Shown: positions 17,883-28,413, counted from the first letter of the stretch. The stretch: 64,000 nt of DNA from Burkholderia seminalis DSM 23518 (GCF_902832885.1 NZ_CADFDK010000001.1:806001-870000), one strand, 5' to 3'. A program made the numbers and translations. Notes: a model not told the origin generated them from the letters alone.

Positions 17883-19131
17883 ATGAGAAGCCCGCACATC
17901 GGCCAGGGAAGCAACTCGGCCAACGTGCGCCGTTACAACGAGCGCCTGCTGCTGAAGACGCTGCGCCGCGTGGGCAGCGCGTCGAAGGCCGACCTCGCCC
18001 GTCTCGCGAACATGACGGGCACGGCGGTCGGCAGCATCATCGAATCGCTCGCCGACTCGAAGCTGATCGAATTCGCGGGCCGCACCGAGGGCCAGCGCGG
18101 CCAGCCGGCCTCGTTGATCCGTCTCGACCCGCGCGGCGCGTTCGGCATCGGCGTCCATCTGGACCGGATGCGCATCGAGACCGCGCTGGTCAACTTCGCC
18201 GGCGACGTGCTCGGCCGCCGCTCGCACGACACGCTGCTGCCGCCCCCCCGCCGACGTGCTCGAGATCGTGCGTCGCGACATCGACGCGATGCAGGCCCTG
18301 CTCCCCGACCATGAACGCGCGCGCCTGACCGGCGTCGGCGTCGCGCAACCCTACAACCTCGGCGCGTGGATGCGCGAGCTCGGCCTCGCGCCCGACACGT
18401 TCCGTGCGTGGGAAGACGTCGATTTCGCGGCCGACCTCGGCCGCATGCTGGCGCTGCCCGTGTTCGGCGAAAACGACGGCAACGCGGCCGCGATCGCCGA
18501 GCTGTTCTACGGCTACGGCCGGCAGTGCGACGACTTCGTCTACCTGTTCATCGGGCCGGCGATCGGCGGCGGCATCGCGATCGACGGCGACTGTCTGCGC
18601 GGCGTGACCGGCAATGCAGGCGACATCGCCGTGATTCCGGTACTGCCGAGCCGGCTCGCCTCCGCACCGCCGCCGCGCGGCGCGTGGGACATCCTGCTCG
18701 CGCGCGCGTCGCTGCACGCGCTCGTGCGTCACCTGCGCCATCACGGCGAGACGGTCGAGAACCGCGCCGATCTCGAAGCGTGCATCGCCCGCGGCCTGCC
18801 GGCCGTCGACGAGTGGATCGACGACTGCGTCGACGCGCTCGCACCGGCGTTGCGCGCGGTGCTGTGCGTGGTCGACGCGCCGGTCGTCGTACTCGACGCC
18901 GACACCGACGCGGGCCTGCTCGACGCAGTCACGACGCGCCTGCGCTCGGCGCTGGTCGCGACCGCCCCCGAAGCACGCGGCACGCCGACGCTCGTGCGCG
19001 GCACGTTCGGCGCGGACGCCGGCGCGATCGGCGCCGCCACGCTGCCGATGTTCTTCAACTTCTCCCCGCGGGCCGGCATCCTCAAGGGCGCCCGCACCGA
19101 CTCGCAGGAGGTCCACCATGTCGCGTTCTGA
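17883..19131 (+). pseudogene. ROK-family transcriptional regulator, frameshifted
   Basis: Two frames together make one ROK repressor. The 5' part (17883-18314) carries a winged helix (KADLARLANMTGTAVGSIIE) and the first strands of the actin-like domain. The 3' part (from about 18250 to the stop at 19131) carries the sugar-kinase-like domain (VFGENDGNAAAIAEL, GPAIGGGIAIDG). The frames meet in a run of seven C at 18243-18249; six C would restore one continuous protein (LLPPPADVLEIV). The start is set by AAGGAG before the ATG at 17883. It could be a true null allele, a slippage site or a base-calling error. It overlaps the ATPase gene by 14 bases. Confidence 0.85.
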
Positions 19132-20671
19132 GTCGCCCCGTCCGTTGCTCGAGATGCGCGGGATCAGCAAGACGTTCCCGGCCGTACGCGCGCTCGACAA
19201 GGTCAGCCTGACCGTCTATCCCGGCGAGATCCACTCGCTGATGGGCGAGAACGGCGCGGGCAAATCGACGCTGATGAAGATCCTGTCCGGCGCATACCGC
19301 GCCGACGCCGGCGGCGAAATCCTGATCGACGGCGAACGCATCGAGATCGACGGCCCGCTCGCCGCACGCGATGCGGGTGTCGCGGTGATCTACCAGGAGC
19401 TGTGCCTGTCACCGAACCTGACCGTCGCGGAAAACATCTACATCGGCCGCGAACTGCGGCGCGGCAACCGGCGCTGGGGCACGATCGACCGCGCGGCGAT
19501 GGCGCGCGGCTGCCAGGACGTGCTCGCGCGCCTGGGTGCGCCGTTCGGCCCCGACACGCTCGTCGACACGCTGTCGATCGCCGAACAGCAGCTCGTCGAA
19601 ATCGCGCGTGCGGTGCATACGCGTGCCCGCATCCTCGTGATGGACGAGCCGACGACGCCGCTGTCGTCGCGCGAAACGGAACACCTGTTCAGCCTGATCC
19701 GCCAGTTGCGCGAGGAAGGCCTCGCGATCATCTACATCAGCCACCGGATGGCGGAGATCTACGAACTGTCCGATCGCGTGTCGGTGCTGCGCGACGGCGC
19801 ATACGTCGGCACGCTCGAACGCGCATCGCTGTCGGCCGAGCGGCTCGTCGCGATGATGGTCGGCCGCGACATCTCCGGCTTCTACAAGAAGGAACATGCG
19901 CCGTACGACCCCGGCCACCTGCTGCTGTCGGTCCGCGACATCGCCGACGACACGCGCGTGCGCGGCTGCAGCCTCGACCTGCACGCCGGCGAAGTGCTCG
20001 GCATCGCGGGCCTCGTCGGCGCGGGCCGCACCGAGCTCGCGCGGCTGATCTTCGGCGCCGAACCACGCGTGCGCGGCGACGTGAAGCTGGGCGAACGCAC
20101 GTTCGGCGCGCACTCGCCGCGCGACGCGATCGACGCGGGCCTCGTCTACCTGACCGAGGACCGCAAGCGCCAGGGCCTGTTCCTCGACATGAGCGTGCGC
20201 GACAACATCAACATTTCGGTGTGCAACCGCGACGCACGGCTCGGCGCGCTCGACCTCGCACGCGGCGCCGAACGCGCACGCGACGCGATCGCGTCGTTGT
20301 CGATCCGTGTCCCGCACGCGAACGTCAACGTTGGCGCGCTGTCGGGCGGCAACCAGCAGAAGGTGCTGCTGTCGCGGCTGCTCGAGACGAAGCCGCGCGT
20401 GCTGATCCTCGACGAACCGACACGGGGCGTCGACATCGGCGCGAAATCCGAGATCTACCGGATCATCAACGAACTGGCCCGCGCCGGCGTGGGCGTGATC
20501 GTGATCTCGAGCGAGCTGCCGGAAATCATCGGCGTCGCCGACCGCGTGCTCGTGATGCGCGAGGGCGAGATCGCCGGCGAACTCGGCGGCCACACGCATA
20601 CGCCCATCACGCAGGAAGCGATCATCGCGCTCGCCACCGGCTCGCAGGCCGAACTCGCCGACGCGCACTGA
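19118..20671 (+). CDS. Sugar ABC transporter ATP-binding protein (RbsA/MglA type, two NBDs)
   Basis: The 517-residue protein has two fused nucleotide-binding domains. The first has Walker [13 protein letters not shown] (near residue 44) and signature [14 protein letters not shown]. The second has the atypical P-loop [12 protein letters not shown] and a full signature [13 protein letters not shown]. This asymmetry is the rule in CUT2 sugar importers. AGGAGG precedes the start inside the end of the ROK gene, implying coupled translation. The permease follows 40 bases later. Confidence 0.96.
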   Translation: MSRSESPRPLLEMRGISKTFPAVRALDKVSLTVYPGEIHSLMGENGAGKSTLMKILSGAYRADAGGEILIDGERIEIDGPLAARDAGVAVIYQELCLSPNLTVAENIYIGRELRRGNRRWGTIDRAAMARGCQDVLARLGAPFGPDTLVDTLSIAEQQLVEIARAVHTRARILVMDEPTTPLSSRETEHLFSLIRQLREEGLAIIYISHRMAEIYELSDRVSVLRDGAYVGTLERASLSAERLVAMMVGRDISGFYKKEHAPYDPGHLLLSVRDIADDTRVRGCSLDLHAGEVLGIAGLVGAGRTELARLIFGAEPRVRGDVKLGERTFGAHSPRDAIDAGLVYLTEDRKRQGLFLDMSVRDNINISVCNRDARLGALDLARGAERARDAIASLSIRVPHANVNVGALSGGNQQKVLLSRLLETKPRVLILDEPTRGVDIGAKSEIYRIINELARAGVGVIVISSELPEIIGVADRVLVMREGEIAGELGGHTHTPITQEAIIALATGSQAELADAH

Positions 20672-20711
20672 GCCCGCCCTTTCATTTCACTCTTACCTTC
20701 AGGTTACCGAC

Positions 20712-21749
20712 ATGATCAATCCGACCAAGCAGCGGAACCTCGCTTCCGCGACGGCCCATCCGGTGCCCAACCGTACGCCGCTGCTGCGCGGCGCCGATCA
20801 ACGCGCCCGCATGCAATCGCTGATCCGCACGGCCGGCATGCTGCCGGTGCTGCTGGTTCTGTGCATCGGCTTCGGCTTCCTGACCGACGGCTTCTTCACG
20901 CTGCAGAACCTGTCGATCGTCACGCAGCAGGCGTCGATCAACATCGTGCTCGCGGCCGGCATGACCTTCGTGATCCTGACGGGCGGCATCGACCTGTCGG
21001 TCGGCTCGGTGCTCGCCGCCGCGGCCGTCGCCGCGCTGCTCGCGTCGACGATCCCCGGCTGGGGCTGGCTCGGCGTGCCTTTCGCACTCGTCGTCGGCCT
21101 CGTGTTCGGCGCGATCAACGGCGGGCTGATCTCGTTCCTGCGCCTGCCGCCGTTCATCGTCACGCTCGGCGCGATGACGGCCGTGCGCGGCGTCGCGCGC
21201 CTGATCGGCAACGACACGACCGTCTTCAACCCGCAGCTGCCGTTCGCGTTCATCGGCAACGGCACGATCCTCGGCGTGCCGTGGCTCGTCGTGATCGCGT
21301 GCGCGGTGATCGCGATCTCGTGGTTCATCCTGCGCCGCACGGTGCTCGGCATGCGGATCTATTCGGTCGGCGGCAACCCGGAAGCCGCGCGCCTGTCGGG
21401 CATCAACGTGCGGGCGATCCAGATGTTCGTGTATGCGGCGTCGGGGCTGCTCGCCGGCCTCGGCGCGGTGATGTCGGCCGCGCGGCTCTATGCGGCCAAC
21501 GGCCTGCAGCTCGGCCAGTCCTACGAACTCGACGCGATCGCCGCGGTGATCCTCGGCGGCACGAGCTTCGTCGGCGGCGTCGGCTCGATCGTCGGCACGC
21601 TGATCGGCGCGCTGATCATCGCCGTCCTGACGAACGGGCTCGTGCTGCTCGGCGTATCGGACATCTGGCAGTACATCATCAAGGGGCTCGTGATCATCGG
21701 CGCCGTCGCGCTCGACCGCTATCGCCAGCGCGACTCGGCGCGCACCTGA
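20712..21749 (+). CDS. Sugar ABC transporter permease (RbsC type)
   Basis: The 345-residue inner-membrane protein has about ten hydrophobic segments and the CUT2 permease hallmarks TGGIDLSVGSVLAAAA and GRTVLGM-like RRTVLGMRIYSVGGNPEAARLSGI, plus GGTSFVGGVGSIVGTLIGA. It dimerises to form the channel driven by the ATPase encoded just upstream. Confidence 0.95.
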   Translation: MINPTKQRNLASATAHPVPNRTPLLRGADQRARMQSLIRTAGMLPVLLVLCIGFGFLTDGFFTLQNLSIVTQQASINIVLAAGMTFVILTGGIDLSVGSVLAAAAVAALLASTIPGWGWLGVPFALVVGLVFGAINGGLISFLRLPPFIVTLGAMTAVRGVARLIGNDTTVFNPQLPFAFIGNGTILGVPWLVVIACAVIAISWFILRRTVLGMRIYSVGGNPEAARLSGINVRAIQMFVYAASGLLAGLGAVMSAARLYAANGLQLGQSYELDAIAAVILGGTSFVGGVGSIVGTLIGALIIAVLTNGLVLLGVSDIWQYIIKGLVIIGAVALDRYRQRDSART

Positions 21750-21832
21750 CAGCATCCCGTCGATTCAACCTCGCGGCGCAGGCCGGTCCGCCTGCGCCCG
21801 TTCGCCAACAAACCTCTCGGAGACACCACGAC

Positions 21833-22777
21833 ATGTTCAAGCACACCGCCGCCCTGACCGCCGTCGCCTGCGCGCTTGCCTTCGGCGCTTCCGCCGCACA
21901 CGCGGCCGACAAGCCGCTCAAATCGATCGGCGTCACGGTCGGATCGCTCGGCAACCCGTACTTCGTCACCATCGTCAAGGGCGCCGAAGCACGCGCGAAG
22001 CAGCTCAACCCGAACGCAAAGGTGACGGCCGTGTCGGCCGACTACGACCTGAACAAGCAGTTCACGCAGATCGACAACTTCATCTCCGCGCACGTCGACA
22101 TGATCCTGCTCAACGCAACCGATCCGAAAGCCATCGAGCCGGCGGTGAAGAAGGCGCAGGCGGCCGGCATCACGGTCATCGCGGTCGACGTCGCGGCAGC
22201 CGGCGCGAACGCGACCGTGCAGACCAACAACGTGAAGGCAGGCGAGCTCGCCTGCGACTACATCGCGAAGAAGCTCAACGGCAAGGGGAACGTGATCATC
22301 GAGAACGGCCCGCAGGTGTCGGCCGTGATCGATCGCGTCAACGGCTGCAAGGCCGTGCTCGCGAAAAACGCCGGCATCAAGCTGCTGTCGAGCGACCAGG
22401 ACGGCAAGGGCTCGCGCGAAGGCGGGATGAACGCGATGCAAGGCTACCTGACGCGCTTTCCGAAGCTCGACGCGGTGTTCACGATCAACGACCCGCAGGC
22501 GATCGGCAGCGACCTCGCCGCGAAGCAGCTGAACCGTCCGGGCATCGTGATCACGTCGGTCGACGGCGCACCCGACATCGAGGTCGCGCTCAAGTCCAAC
22601 ACGCTCGTGCAGGCATCGTCGAGCCAGGACCCGTGGGCGATGGCGCAGCAGGCCGTCAACGTCGGCTACGGGATCATGAACGGCCAGAAGCCGGCCAATC
22701 CGATGATCCTGATCGAGCCGACGCTCATCACGCGCGACAACGTGAAGACCTACAAGGGCTGGAGCGCGCCGCGCTGA
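21833..22777 (+). CDS. Sugar ABC transporter periplasmic binding protein (RbsB type)
   Basis: The 314-residue protein has a Sec signal peptide cut after AHA (residue 24) and a type I periplasmic-binding fold (IGVTVGSLGNPYFVTIVKGA, DPKAIEPAVKKAQAAGITVIAVD). The frame is open far upstream; the ATG at 21833 gives the signal peptide. The overall look is close to fructose/ribose-type CUT2 binding proteins, but the sugar is not fixed by sequence alone. The kinase gene follows 130 bases later. Confidence 0.95.
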   Translation: MFKHTAALTAVACALAFGASAAHAADKPLKSIGVTVGSLGNPYFVTIVKGAEARAKQLNPNAKVTAVSADYDLNKQFTQIDNFISAHVDMILLNATDPKAIEPAVKKAQAAGITVIAVDVAAAGANATVQTNNVKAGELACDYIAKKLNGKGNVIIENGPQVSAVIDRVNGCKAVLAKNAGIKLLSSDQDGKGSREGGMNAMQGYLTRFPKLDAVFTINDPQAIGSDLAAKQLNRPGIVITSVDGAPDIEVALKSNTLVQASSSQDPWAMAQQAVNVGYGIMNGQKPANPMILIEPTLITRDNVKTYKGWSAPR

Positions 22778-22907
22778 GCGCGCCGCCGTCCGCCCGCGCA
22801 ACCGGGCAGTGCCGGGCCGGGTCGCCATGCGCGGCGGCCCGCGCTGCCCGCCCTTTCGGATCAACCGCCGTACGGCCGTGCGCAACGCCACGGCACAAGG
22901 TTTCGAC

Positions 22908-23843
22908 ATGACGACCACGTTCCCTCGCCTGATCGTATTCGGCGAAGCGCTGACCGATTTCATCCGCGACGACGCGCAGCACTGGCACAGCGTCGCCGGC
23001 GGCTCATGCTGGAACGTCGCGCGCGTCGGCGCGCGACTCGGCGTGCCGACGGCCTTCGCCGGCACGGTCAGCCGCGACACCTTCGGCGACGAGCTGATGC
23101 GCAAGAGCGCCGACGCCGGACTCGACATGCGCTTCATCCGGCAGGTCGACCGCGCACCGCTGCTCGCGATGGTCGTGTCGAAGCAGCCGCCCCACTATTT
23201 CTTCATCGGCGAGAACAGCGCCGATCTCGCATTCGATCCGGCGGACCTGCCCGCCGGCGCCTTCGACGCGGCCGAGATCGTGCACGTCGGCTCGCTCGGC
23301 GTCGTGCGCGAACCGCTCGCGTCGCGCCTGATCGAGGTCGCACAGGCCGCGCGTGCGGCCGGCAAGCGGATCTCGTTCGACCCGAACTTCCGCGCACCGA
23401 TGGCCGCGCCGTCGTATCGCGACACGCTGCGCCGGCTGTCCGCGCTCGCGGACTGGATCAAGGTTTCCGACGAGGATCTGCGCGGGCTGTTTCCCGAACT
23501 CGACGAAGCCGCCGCGCTCGCGCAACTGCGCGCATGGTCGCCCGACGCGACACTGCTCGTCACGCGCGGCGCATCGGGCATGCAGCTCCTGCATCGCGAC
23601 ACCGTGCTGTTCCAGCCCGCATTCCCGGCCGAAGTCGCCGATACGGTCGGCTGCGGCGATGCGAGCATCGGCGGCTGGCTCGCGAGCCAGCTTGCGCGCC
23701 CCGATGCAACGGCCGCCGACCATCTGCGCTACGCGGCCGCATGCGCGGCGGTCGCCTGTGCGCACGCAGGCGCCTATGCGCCGACGGCCGGGGAAGTGGC
23801 CGACATGATCGATCGCACGACGGACGTCGCGCTTTCGCGATAG
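22908..23843 (+). CDS. PfkB-family carbohydrate kinase (fructokinase/ribokinase-like)
   Basis: The 311-residue protein has PfkB signature 1 (GGSCWNVARVGARLG, residues ~27-41) and signature 2 (DTVGCGDASIGGWLA near residue 245) with the catalytic aspartate. The usual GAGD reads GCGD. It phosphorylates a sugar with ATP, presumably the one imported by the transporter upstream. The ATG at 22908 is preferred over an in-frame ATG 99 bases earlier because the core begins nine residues later. Confidence 0.9.
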   Translation: MTTTFPRLIVFGEALTDFIRDDAQHWHSVAGGSCWNVARVGARLGVPTAFAGTVSRDTFGDELMRKSADAGLDMRFIRQVDRAPLLAMVVSKQPPHYFFIGENSADLAFDPADLPAGAFDAAEIVHVGSLGVVREPLASRLIEVAQAARAAGKRISFDPNFRAPMAAPSYRDTLRRLSALADWIKVSDEDLRGLFPELDEAAALAQLRAWSPDATLLVTRGASGMQLLHRDTVLFQPAFPAEVADTVGCGDASIGGWLASQLARPDATAADHLRYAAACAAVACAHAGAYAPTAGEVADMIDRTTDVALSR

Positions 23844-23865
23844 ACGGCACCGACACGGCCGGCGG

Positions 23866-25596
23866 TCATGCGGCAGTCGCGCCGTCGCCGCCGTCCGGCG
23901 GCATGCCGGCCTGCAACAGCTGCAGGCTTTCGTCGACGCTCAGCTCCGACATCGCGTCGCCGTGAAGCGTATCGTCCGCCGCGCGGCGCAACGCATGCAG
24001 CGCATGCACCTTGAGCCGCACGATCGCGAGCCGCAACCCGCGCGCCGCGCATTCGGCCGCAAAGGTGCGCAGCGATTCGATCGTCGTACCGTCGACGTCC
24101 GGCGTCTCCTCGAGGCTCAGCATCACGGTATGCGTATCCGGCGTGGCCTTCATCAGCGCACGCACGCGATTGAGCATCCGGTCCGCGTTCGCGAAGAACA
24201 GTTGCGCCTCGGGCCGCACGATCAGCACGCCCGGCACCGGTTTCGCATCGGCGTGGCTCGCGACATCGACGAAATCGTGGCTGTCGCGTAGCCGGCCGAG
24301 CACGCTCACGTTCGGCTCGGACAGCTTGCGCAGCGTCAGCAGCAGGCTCACGCCGATGGCCGCGAGCAAGCCGTGCAGCACGCCGAGCACGAGCACCGCG
24401 AGCAACGCGGCGATCACGACGAGCCGGTCGCGATGCCACGCCCAATACGGCCGGAAGACGGACGGATGCAGCGAGTGGCTGACCGCGAAGATCACGATCG
24501 CCGCGAGCACGGGCTCCGGCGTGCGGGCAAGCTGCGGCAGCAGCAGCCAGACGATCAGCGCGACCACGCCGGCCGCCCACAGGCCGGCAAAGCGCGACTG
24601 CGCGCCAGCCGCCTCGTTCGCCGACGTCGCCGAATAACCGGCGCCGACCGGCATGCCGTGCAGCAGGCCCGACACGAGATTCGCGCAGCCGAGCGCGACG
24701 AGATCGCGGTTCGGCGACACGGTATCGCCATGCTTGAGCGCGAAATTGCGGATCGATCCGTACGACTCCGCGTACAGGATCAGCATCAGCGCGAACGCGA
24801 GTTCGACCGTCTGCATCCACGCGTTGCGGTCGAGACGCGGCAAGCCGAATTCGAGGTGCCGGAAGTCGATCTGGCCGACGATCGCGATGCCGTACCGTTG
24901 CCAGTCGATCGCGTAACCTGCCGCGATCGACAGCACGATCACGACGAGCGTCGCGGGCACGCGCGCGCCGCGCCCGAGCACGAACAGCAGCGCCAGCGCG
25001 GTCGCGCCGAGCACCATGCTCGCGAGGTTCGCGTGCGGCGCGCCGGCGATCAGGTCGAGCGCGACGTGCGGCGCATCGCTGTGCTGCACGGAGATCGCGA
25101 GGATCTTCGGCAACTGCTTGATGACGATCGTCAGCGCGAGGCCGAACGTGAAGCCGCGCAGCACGGGCCGCGCGACGAAATCCGACATGCCGCCGAGCCG
25201 CGCGGCGCCCGCGAGGATGAACAGCATGCCCGTCATCGCGACGAGCGCCGCCGCGAGCGCGAGTTGCGCGGCCAGCGCCATGCCCGATTCGGCGAGCACG
25301 GTTGCCGCGAGCACCGCGGCCGACGACGACGTCGACGACACGATCGCAAAGCGGCTGCTGCCCGTGAGCGCATAGACGACGAGCCCCGACAACAGCGCGA
25401 TCAGGCCGGCCTGCGGCGGCAGGTTGGCCAGCCCCGCATACGCGACCGCTTCGGGAATCAGCAGCCCCGCGATCGACAGGCCGGCCAGCGCATCGAGGCC
25501 GATGCGCCGCCTGGGCGGCGGCGAAGCCGTATCGAGCGCGGCGAAATGGTCCGCATGCTGCGGGCCGGCATCGGGGCGGATCGGGGCGGTCGTCAT
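23866..25596 (-). CDS. SulP-family inorganic anion transporter with STAS domain
   Basis: The 576-residue membrane protein begins its transporter domain with GLDALAGLSIAGLLIPEAVAYAGLA, the SulP start in which a conserved PxxxAYA lies. About ten more hydrophobic segments follow. A cytoplasmic STAS domain fills residues ~440-555. The family moves sulfate, bicarbonate or dicarboxylates with protons or sodium. The ParB-like gene is 24 bases upstream on the same strand, suggesting one transcript. The gene is convergent with the PfkB gene, with only 22 bases between stops. Confidence 0.92.
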   Translation of the reverse strand: MTTAPIRPDAGPQHADHFAALDTASPPPRRRIGLDALAGLSIAGLLIPEAVAYAGLANLPPQAGLIALLSGLVVYALTGSSRFAIVSSTSSSAAVLAATVLAESGMALAAQLALAAALVAMTGMLFILAGAARLGGMSDFVARPVLRGFTFGLALTIVIKQLPKILAISVQHSDAPHVALDLIAGAPHANLASMVLGATALALLFVLGRGARVPATLVVIVLSIAAGYAIDWQRYGIAIVGQIDFRHLEFGLPRLDRNAWMQTVELAFALMLILYAESYGSIRNFALKHGDTVSPNRDLVALGCANLVSGLLHGMPVGAGYSATSANEAAGAQSRFAGLWAAGVVALIVWLLLPQLARTPEPVLAAIVIFAVSHSLHPSVFRPYWAWHRDRLVVIAALLAVLVLGVLHGLLAAIGVSLLLTLRKLSEPNVSVLGRLRDSHDFVDVASHADAKPVPGVLIVRPEAQLFFANADRMLNRVRALMKATPDTHTVMLSLEETPDVDGTTIESLRTFAAECAARGLRLAIVRLKVHALHALRRAADDTLHGDAMSELSVDESLQLLQAGMPPDGGDGATAA

Positions 25597-25620
25597 GAGT
25601 CGGTCGGCGCCGTGCGCCGG

Positions 25621-26247
25621 TCAGGGTTTGACGGCGATGACGCCCGACCAGCCGGGCAGGTAGCGCGCATCCTGCTCGTGCGCGCGATGCAGCGCGATAT
25701 CGAGCGCCTTCGAAAAATTCTTGCGGATCTGGTCGAGCGACACGTGCTGGCGCAGGTAATCGGCCCACAGGAATTCGCTGAACGGCGTCGCGTCCTTCGC
25801 ATAACCGCCCGCCGTGCGCAGTTCGCCCGCGAGGCTGCGGTACGGATCGTCCTCGAGCCCCGTCAACGCCTTCGGCAGATGCGCATAGTCGCGCCGCGAT
25901 CCGTCCGCGCCGAACGGATGCACCCACTGATTGTGCTCCATCATCCGCCAGAAGATCGTGTCGTCGAGCCACGACAGATCCTTCAGCAGCATCGCGTTCA
26001 CGCGCGACTCGCCCTCCTCGATCAGCGCGAGGCCGAGATGGTGGTGATCGGTGATGTAGTGCAGCCCGTCCGGGCCGAGGACGGCCGGGAACCAGTGCGA
26101 TTCGATCGCCGCCTTGCGCGCACGCTTGTCGAGCCCCTTCCAGTGCTTGCGCTTCGCCTTGACCTCGCGATACCCGACCGTCATCTGCGTCGGACGCAGC
26201 GCGTCGAGCCGGACGGGAATGAGATGAACGTCGTTGCCGAGTGCCAT
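25621..26247 (-). CDS. ParB-like protein (ParBc_2 family)
   Basis: The 208-residue protein begins HLIPVRLDALRPTQMTVGYREVKAKRKHW and has DHHHLGLAL near residue 67, the pattern of the ParBc_2 putative nuclease family rather than chromosomal ParB. It has no ParB helix-turn-helix or CTPase GxxRR box, so a segregation role is unlikely. It is directly upstream of the SulP gene. Function is unknown; members may bind or cleave a nucleotide, which is inference. Confidence 0.8.
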   Translation of the reverse strand: MALGNDVHLIPVRLDALRPTQMTVGYREVKAKRKHWKGLDKRARKAAIESHWFPAVLGPDGLHYITDHHHLGLALIEEGESRVNAMLLKDLSWLDDTIFWRMMEHNQWVHPFGADGSRRDYAHLPKALTGLEDDPYRSLAGELRTAGGYAKDATPFSEFLWADYLRQHVSLDQIRKNFSKALDIALHRAHEQDARYLPGWSGVIAVKP

Positions 26248-26367
26248 GGTCGTACCCCATGTTGCGAAATTCCGGCAACGATACTCCGGATCGCATGGGC
26301 CGTTAATCCGTCATGACCTCGATACGCCTCCGATTGACAATCCCTGACAACCGTCCGCGCCTGCGCG

Positions 26368-26910
26368 CTACGCGCGCAGGTCGTTGCGTTCGAGACGATG
26401 ACGAATGTAAGGAATGCCGTCGTGCACGACGCTCACGCGCTGCATCCCGAGCTTGCGCGCGACGTTCAGCGAGCCGCCGTTGGCTTCCGCGATATCGGCG
26501 ATCACGCGCGGCAGGCGCACGGTGTCGAACGCGTGACGCACGAGGGCTTGCGCAGCCTCGCTCGCGATGCCGCGCCCCCAGGCCGCACGCACGAGCCGCC
26601 AGCCGATCTCCACGTCGCGCGCGCCGTCCGCGTAGTCGGGAATCAGCAGGACCCAGCCGATGAACGCGTCGGGCGCGGCCTTCTCGAAGATCGACCAGTA
26701 GCCGAGGCCCGGCGGATAGTCGCGCGTGATCCGGTGCGTGACGAAGCGGCGATGCGCGTCGGAGTCGTGCCACGGGCCCGCGATGTGCCGCGTGACTTCC
26801 GGATCGCGATCCATCTCGACGCACGCCTCAAGGTCGGCCAGCACGCGCGGACGCAGCCACAGCCTGTCGGTTTCGAGCACGGGCAATTCGGCGGCGGAAC
26901 ATTGATTCAT
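26368..26910 (-). CDS. GNAT-family N-acetyltransferase (RimJ/RimL type)
   Basis: The 180-residue protein has the RimJ/L-like layout: LETDRLWLRPRVLADLEAC at the start, IGWVLLIPDYADGARDVEIGWRL in the middle, and the acetyl-CoA loop AAWGRGIASEAAQALVRHA (Q/RxxGxG/A). It probably acetylates an N-terminus or small molecule. AGGAG precedes the ATG at 26910, which is preferred to ATGs further upstream in the open frame. Confidence 0.88.
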   Translation of the reverse strand: MNQCSAAELPVLETDRLWLRPRVLADLEACVEMDRDPEVTRHIAGPWHDSDAHRRFVTHRITRDYPPGLGYWSIFEKAAPDAFIGWVLLIPDYADGARDVEIGWRLVRAAWGRGIASEAAQALVRHAFDTVRLPRVIADIAEANGGSLNVARKLGMQRVSVVHDGIPYIRHRLERNDLRA

Positions 26911-27192
26911 CCGGACTCCTGATTCGGTGACGATGCGCATCGGGCGCATTACAGAATTGATACAAAAAGCCTTCCGGAATGATACAGACGCCTGTCGCTT
27001 GGCTCGCGCCGCCTCGTTGCCATTTCCGAAACAGTTCATTTCGTAGGGATTATTCCCGATTCGGGCTTATCGCGCCCCACATCGCGCGGCGCGGAGGCCT
27101 ACACTCGATCAGTGCCTCCCGCGCCGCGCGCATGCCGGGCCGGCATCCGCATGCATATCGCGAGCGCGCAAGCCAACGAGGAGACCCCGGAC

Positions 27193-28413
27193 ATGAGCTG
27201 GACCCGCGAACAACGCAACGTCACGATCGCCGCCTACCTGGGCTGGACGCTCGATGCGTTCGATTTTTTCCTGATGGTTTTCGTGCTGAAGGACATCGCC
27301 GCGGAATTCGCGTCGACGATCCCCGCCGTCGCGTTCGCGCTCACGCTGACGCTTGCGATGCGCCCGCTCGGCGCGCTGATCTTCGGCCGGCTCGCCGACC
27401 GCTTCGGCCGCCGCCCGACGCTGATGGTCAACATCGCGTGCTATTCGCTGCTCGAGCTCGCGTCCGGTTTCGCGCCGAGCCTCACCGCGCTGCTCGTGCT
27501 GCGTGCGCTGTTCGGCATCGCGATGGGCGGCGAATGGGGTGTCGGCTCCGCGCTGACGATGGAGACCGTGCCGACCCATGCGCGCGGCTTCGTATCGGGG
27601 CTGTTGCAGGCCGGCTATCCGAGCGGCTACCTGCTCGCGTCCGTCGTGTTCGGCCTGTTCTACCAGTACATCGGCTGGCGCGGCATGTTCATGATCGGGG
27701 TGCTGCCCGCGCTGCTCGTGCTGTATGTCCGGGCGCACGTGCCGGAATCGCCCGCATGGAAACAGATGGAGAAGCGCCCGCGCCCGAGCCTCGGCGCCAC
27801 GCTGAAGCAGAACTGGAAGCTCACGGTCTACGCGATCGTGCTGATGACCGCGTTCAACTTCTTCTCGCACGGCACGCAGGATCTCTACCCGACCTTCCTG
27901 CGCGAACAGCATCACTTCGATCCGCATACCGTGTCGTGGATCACGATCGTGCTGAACCTCGGCGCGATCGTCGGCGGCCTGTCGTTCGGCACGATCTCGG
28001 AGCGGATCGGCCGGCGCCGCGCGATCTTCATCGCCGCACTGATCGCGCTGCCCGTGCTGCCGCTGTGGGCATTCTCGAGCGGGCCGGTTGCCCTCGCCGC
28101 CGGTGCGTTCCTGATGCAGATCTCGGTCCAGGGCGCGTGGGGCGTGATCCCGGTTCACCTGAACGAGATCTCGCCCGACGAAATCCGGGCAACCTTTCCC
28201 GGTGTCGTCTATCAGCTCGGCAACCTGCTCGCGTCCGGCAACGCGACGATGCAGGCGTCGCTCGCCGTTTCGCACGGCAACAACTACAGCCTCGCGCTTG
28301 CGCTCGTGGCCGGCACCGTCGCGGTCGTGATCGCCGTGCTGATCCTGTTCAGCCGCGAACGGCGCGGCATCGACATGACGCAATCGGTCAATACGCGTAG
28401 CACCGTCGGCTGA
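27193..28413 (+). CDS. Major facilitator superfamily transporter (sialate/lactate:H+ symporter type)
   Basis: The 406-residue protein has twelve predicted helices and MFS loop motif GRLADRFGRRPTLM between helices 2 and 3. LGWTLDAFDFFLMVF near the N-terminus is typical of the SHS family of sialic-acid, lactate and aromatic-acid carriers. The substrate is not identifiable. GAGGAG before the ATG at 27193 fixes the start against an open upstream frame. Confidence 0.9.
   Translation: MSWTREQRNVTIAAYLGWTLDAFDFFLMVFVLKDIAAEFASTIPAVAFALTLTLAMRPLGALIFGRLADRFGRRPTLMVNIACYSLLELASGFAPSLTALLVLRALFGIAMGGEWGVGSALTMETVPTHARGFVSGLLQAGYPSGYLLASVVFGLFYQYIGWRGMFMIGVLPALLVLYVRAHVPESPAWKQMEKRPRPSLGATLKQNWKLTVYAIVLMTAFNFFSHGTQDLYPTFLREQHHFDPHTVSWITIVLNLGAIVGGLSFGTISERIGRRRAIFIAALIALPVLPLWAFSSGPVALAAGAFLMQISVQGAWGVIPVHLNEISPDEIRATFPGVVYQLGNLLASGNATMQASLAVSHGNNYSLALALVAGTVAVVIAVLILFSRERRGIDMTQSVNTRSTVG

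Noticed and set aside
25621-26247. Chromosome-partitioning ParB
   Set aside because: The protein lacks the ParB helix-turn-helix and CTPase boxes and has no parA or parS nearby.
23774-26296. An 840-codon minus-strand frame over the SulP and ParB-like genes
   Set aside because: Different frame from both real genes, with Arg/Ala-rich nonsense sequence.
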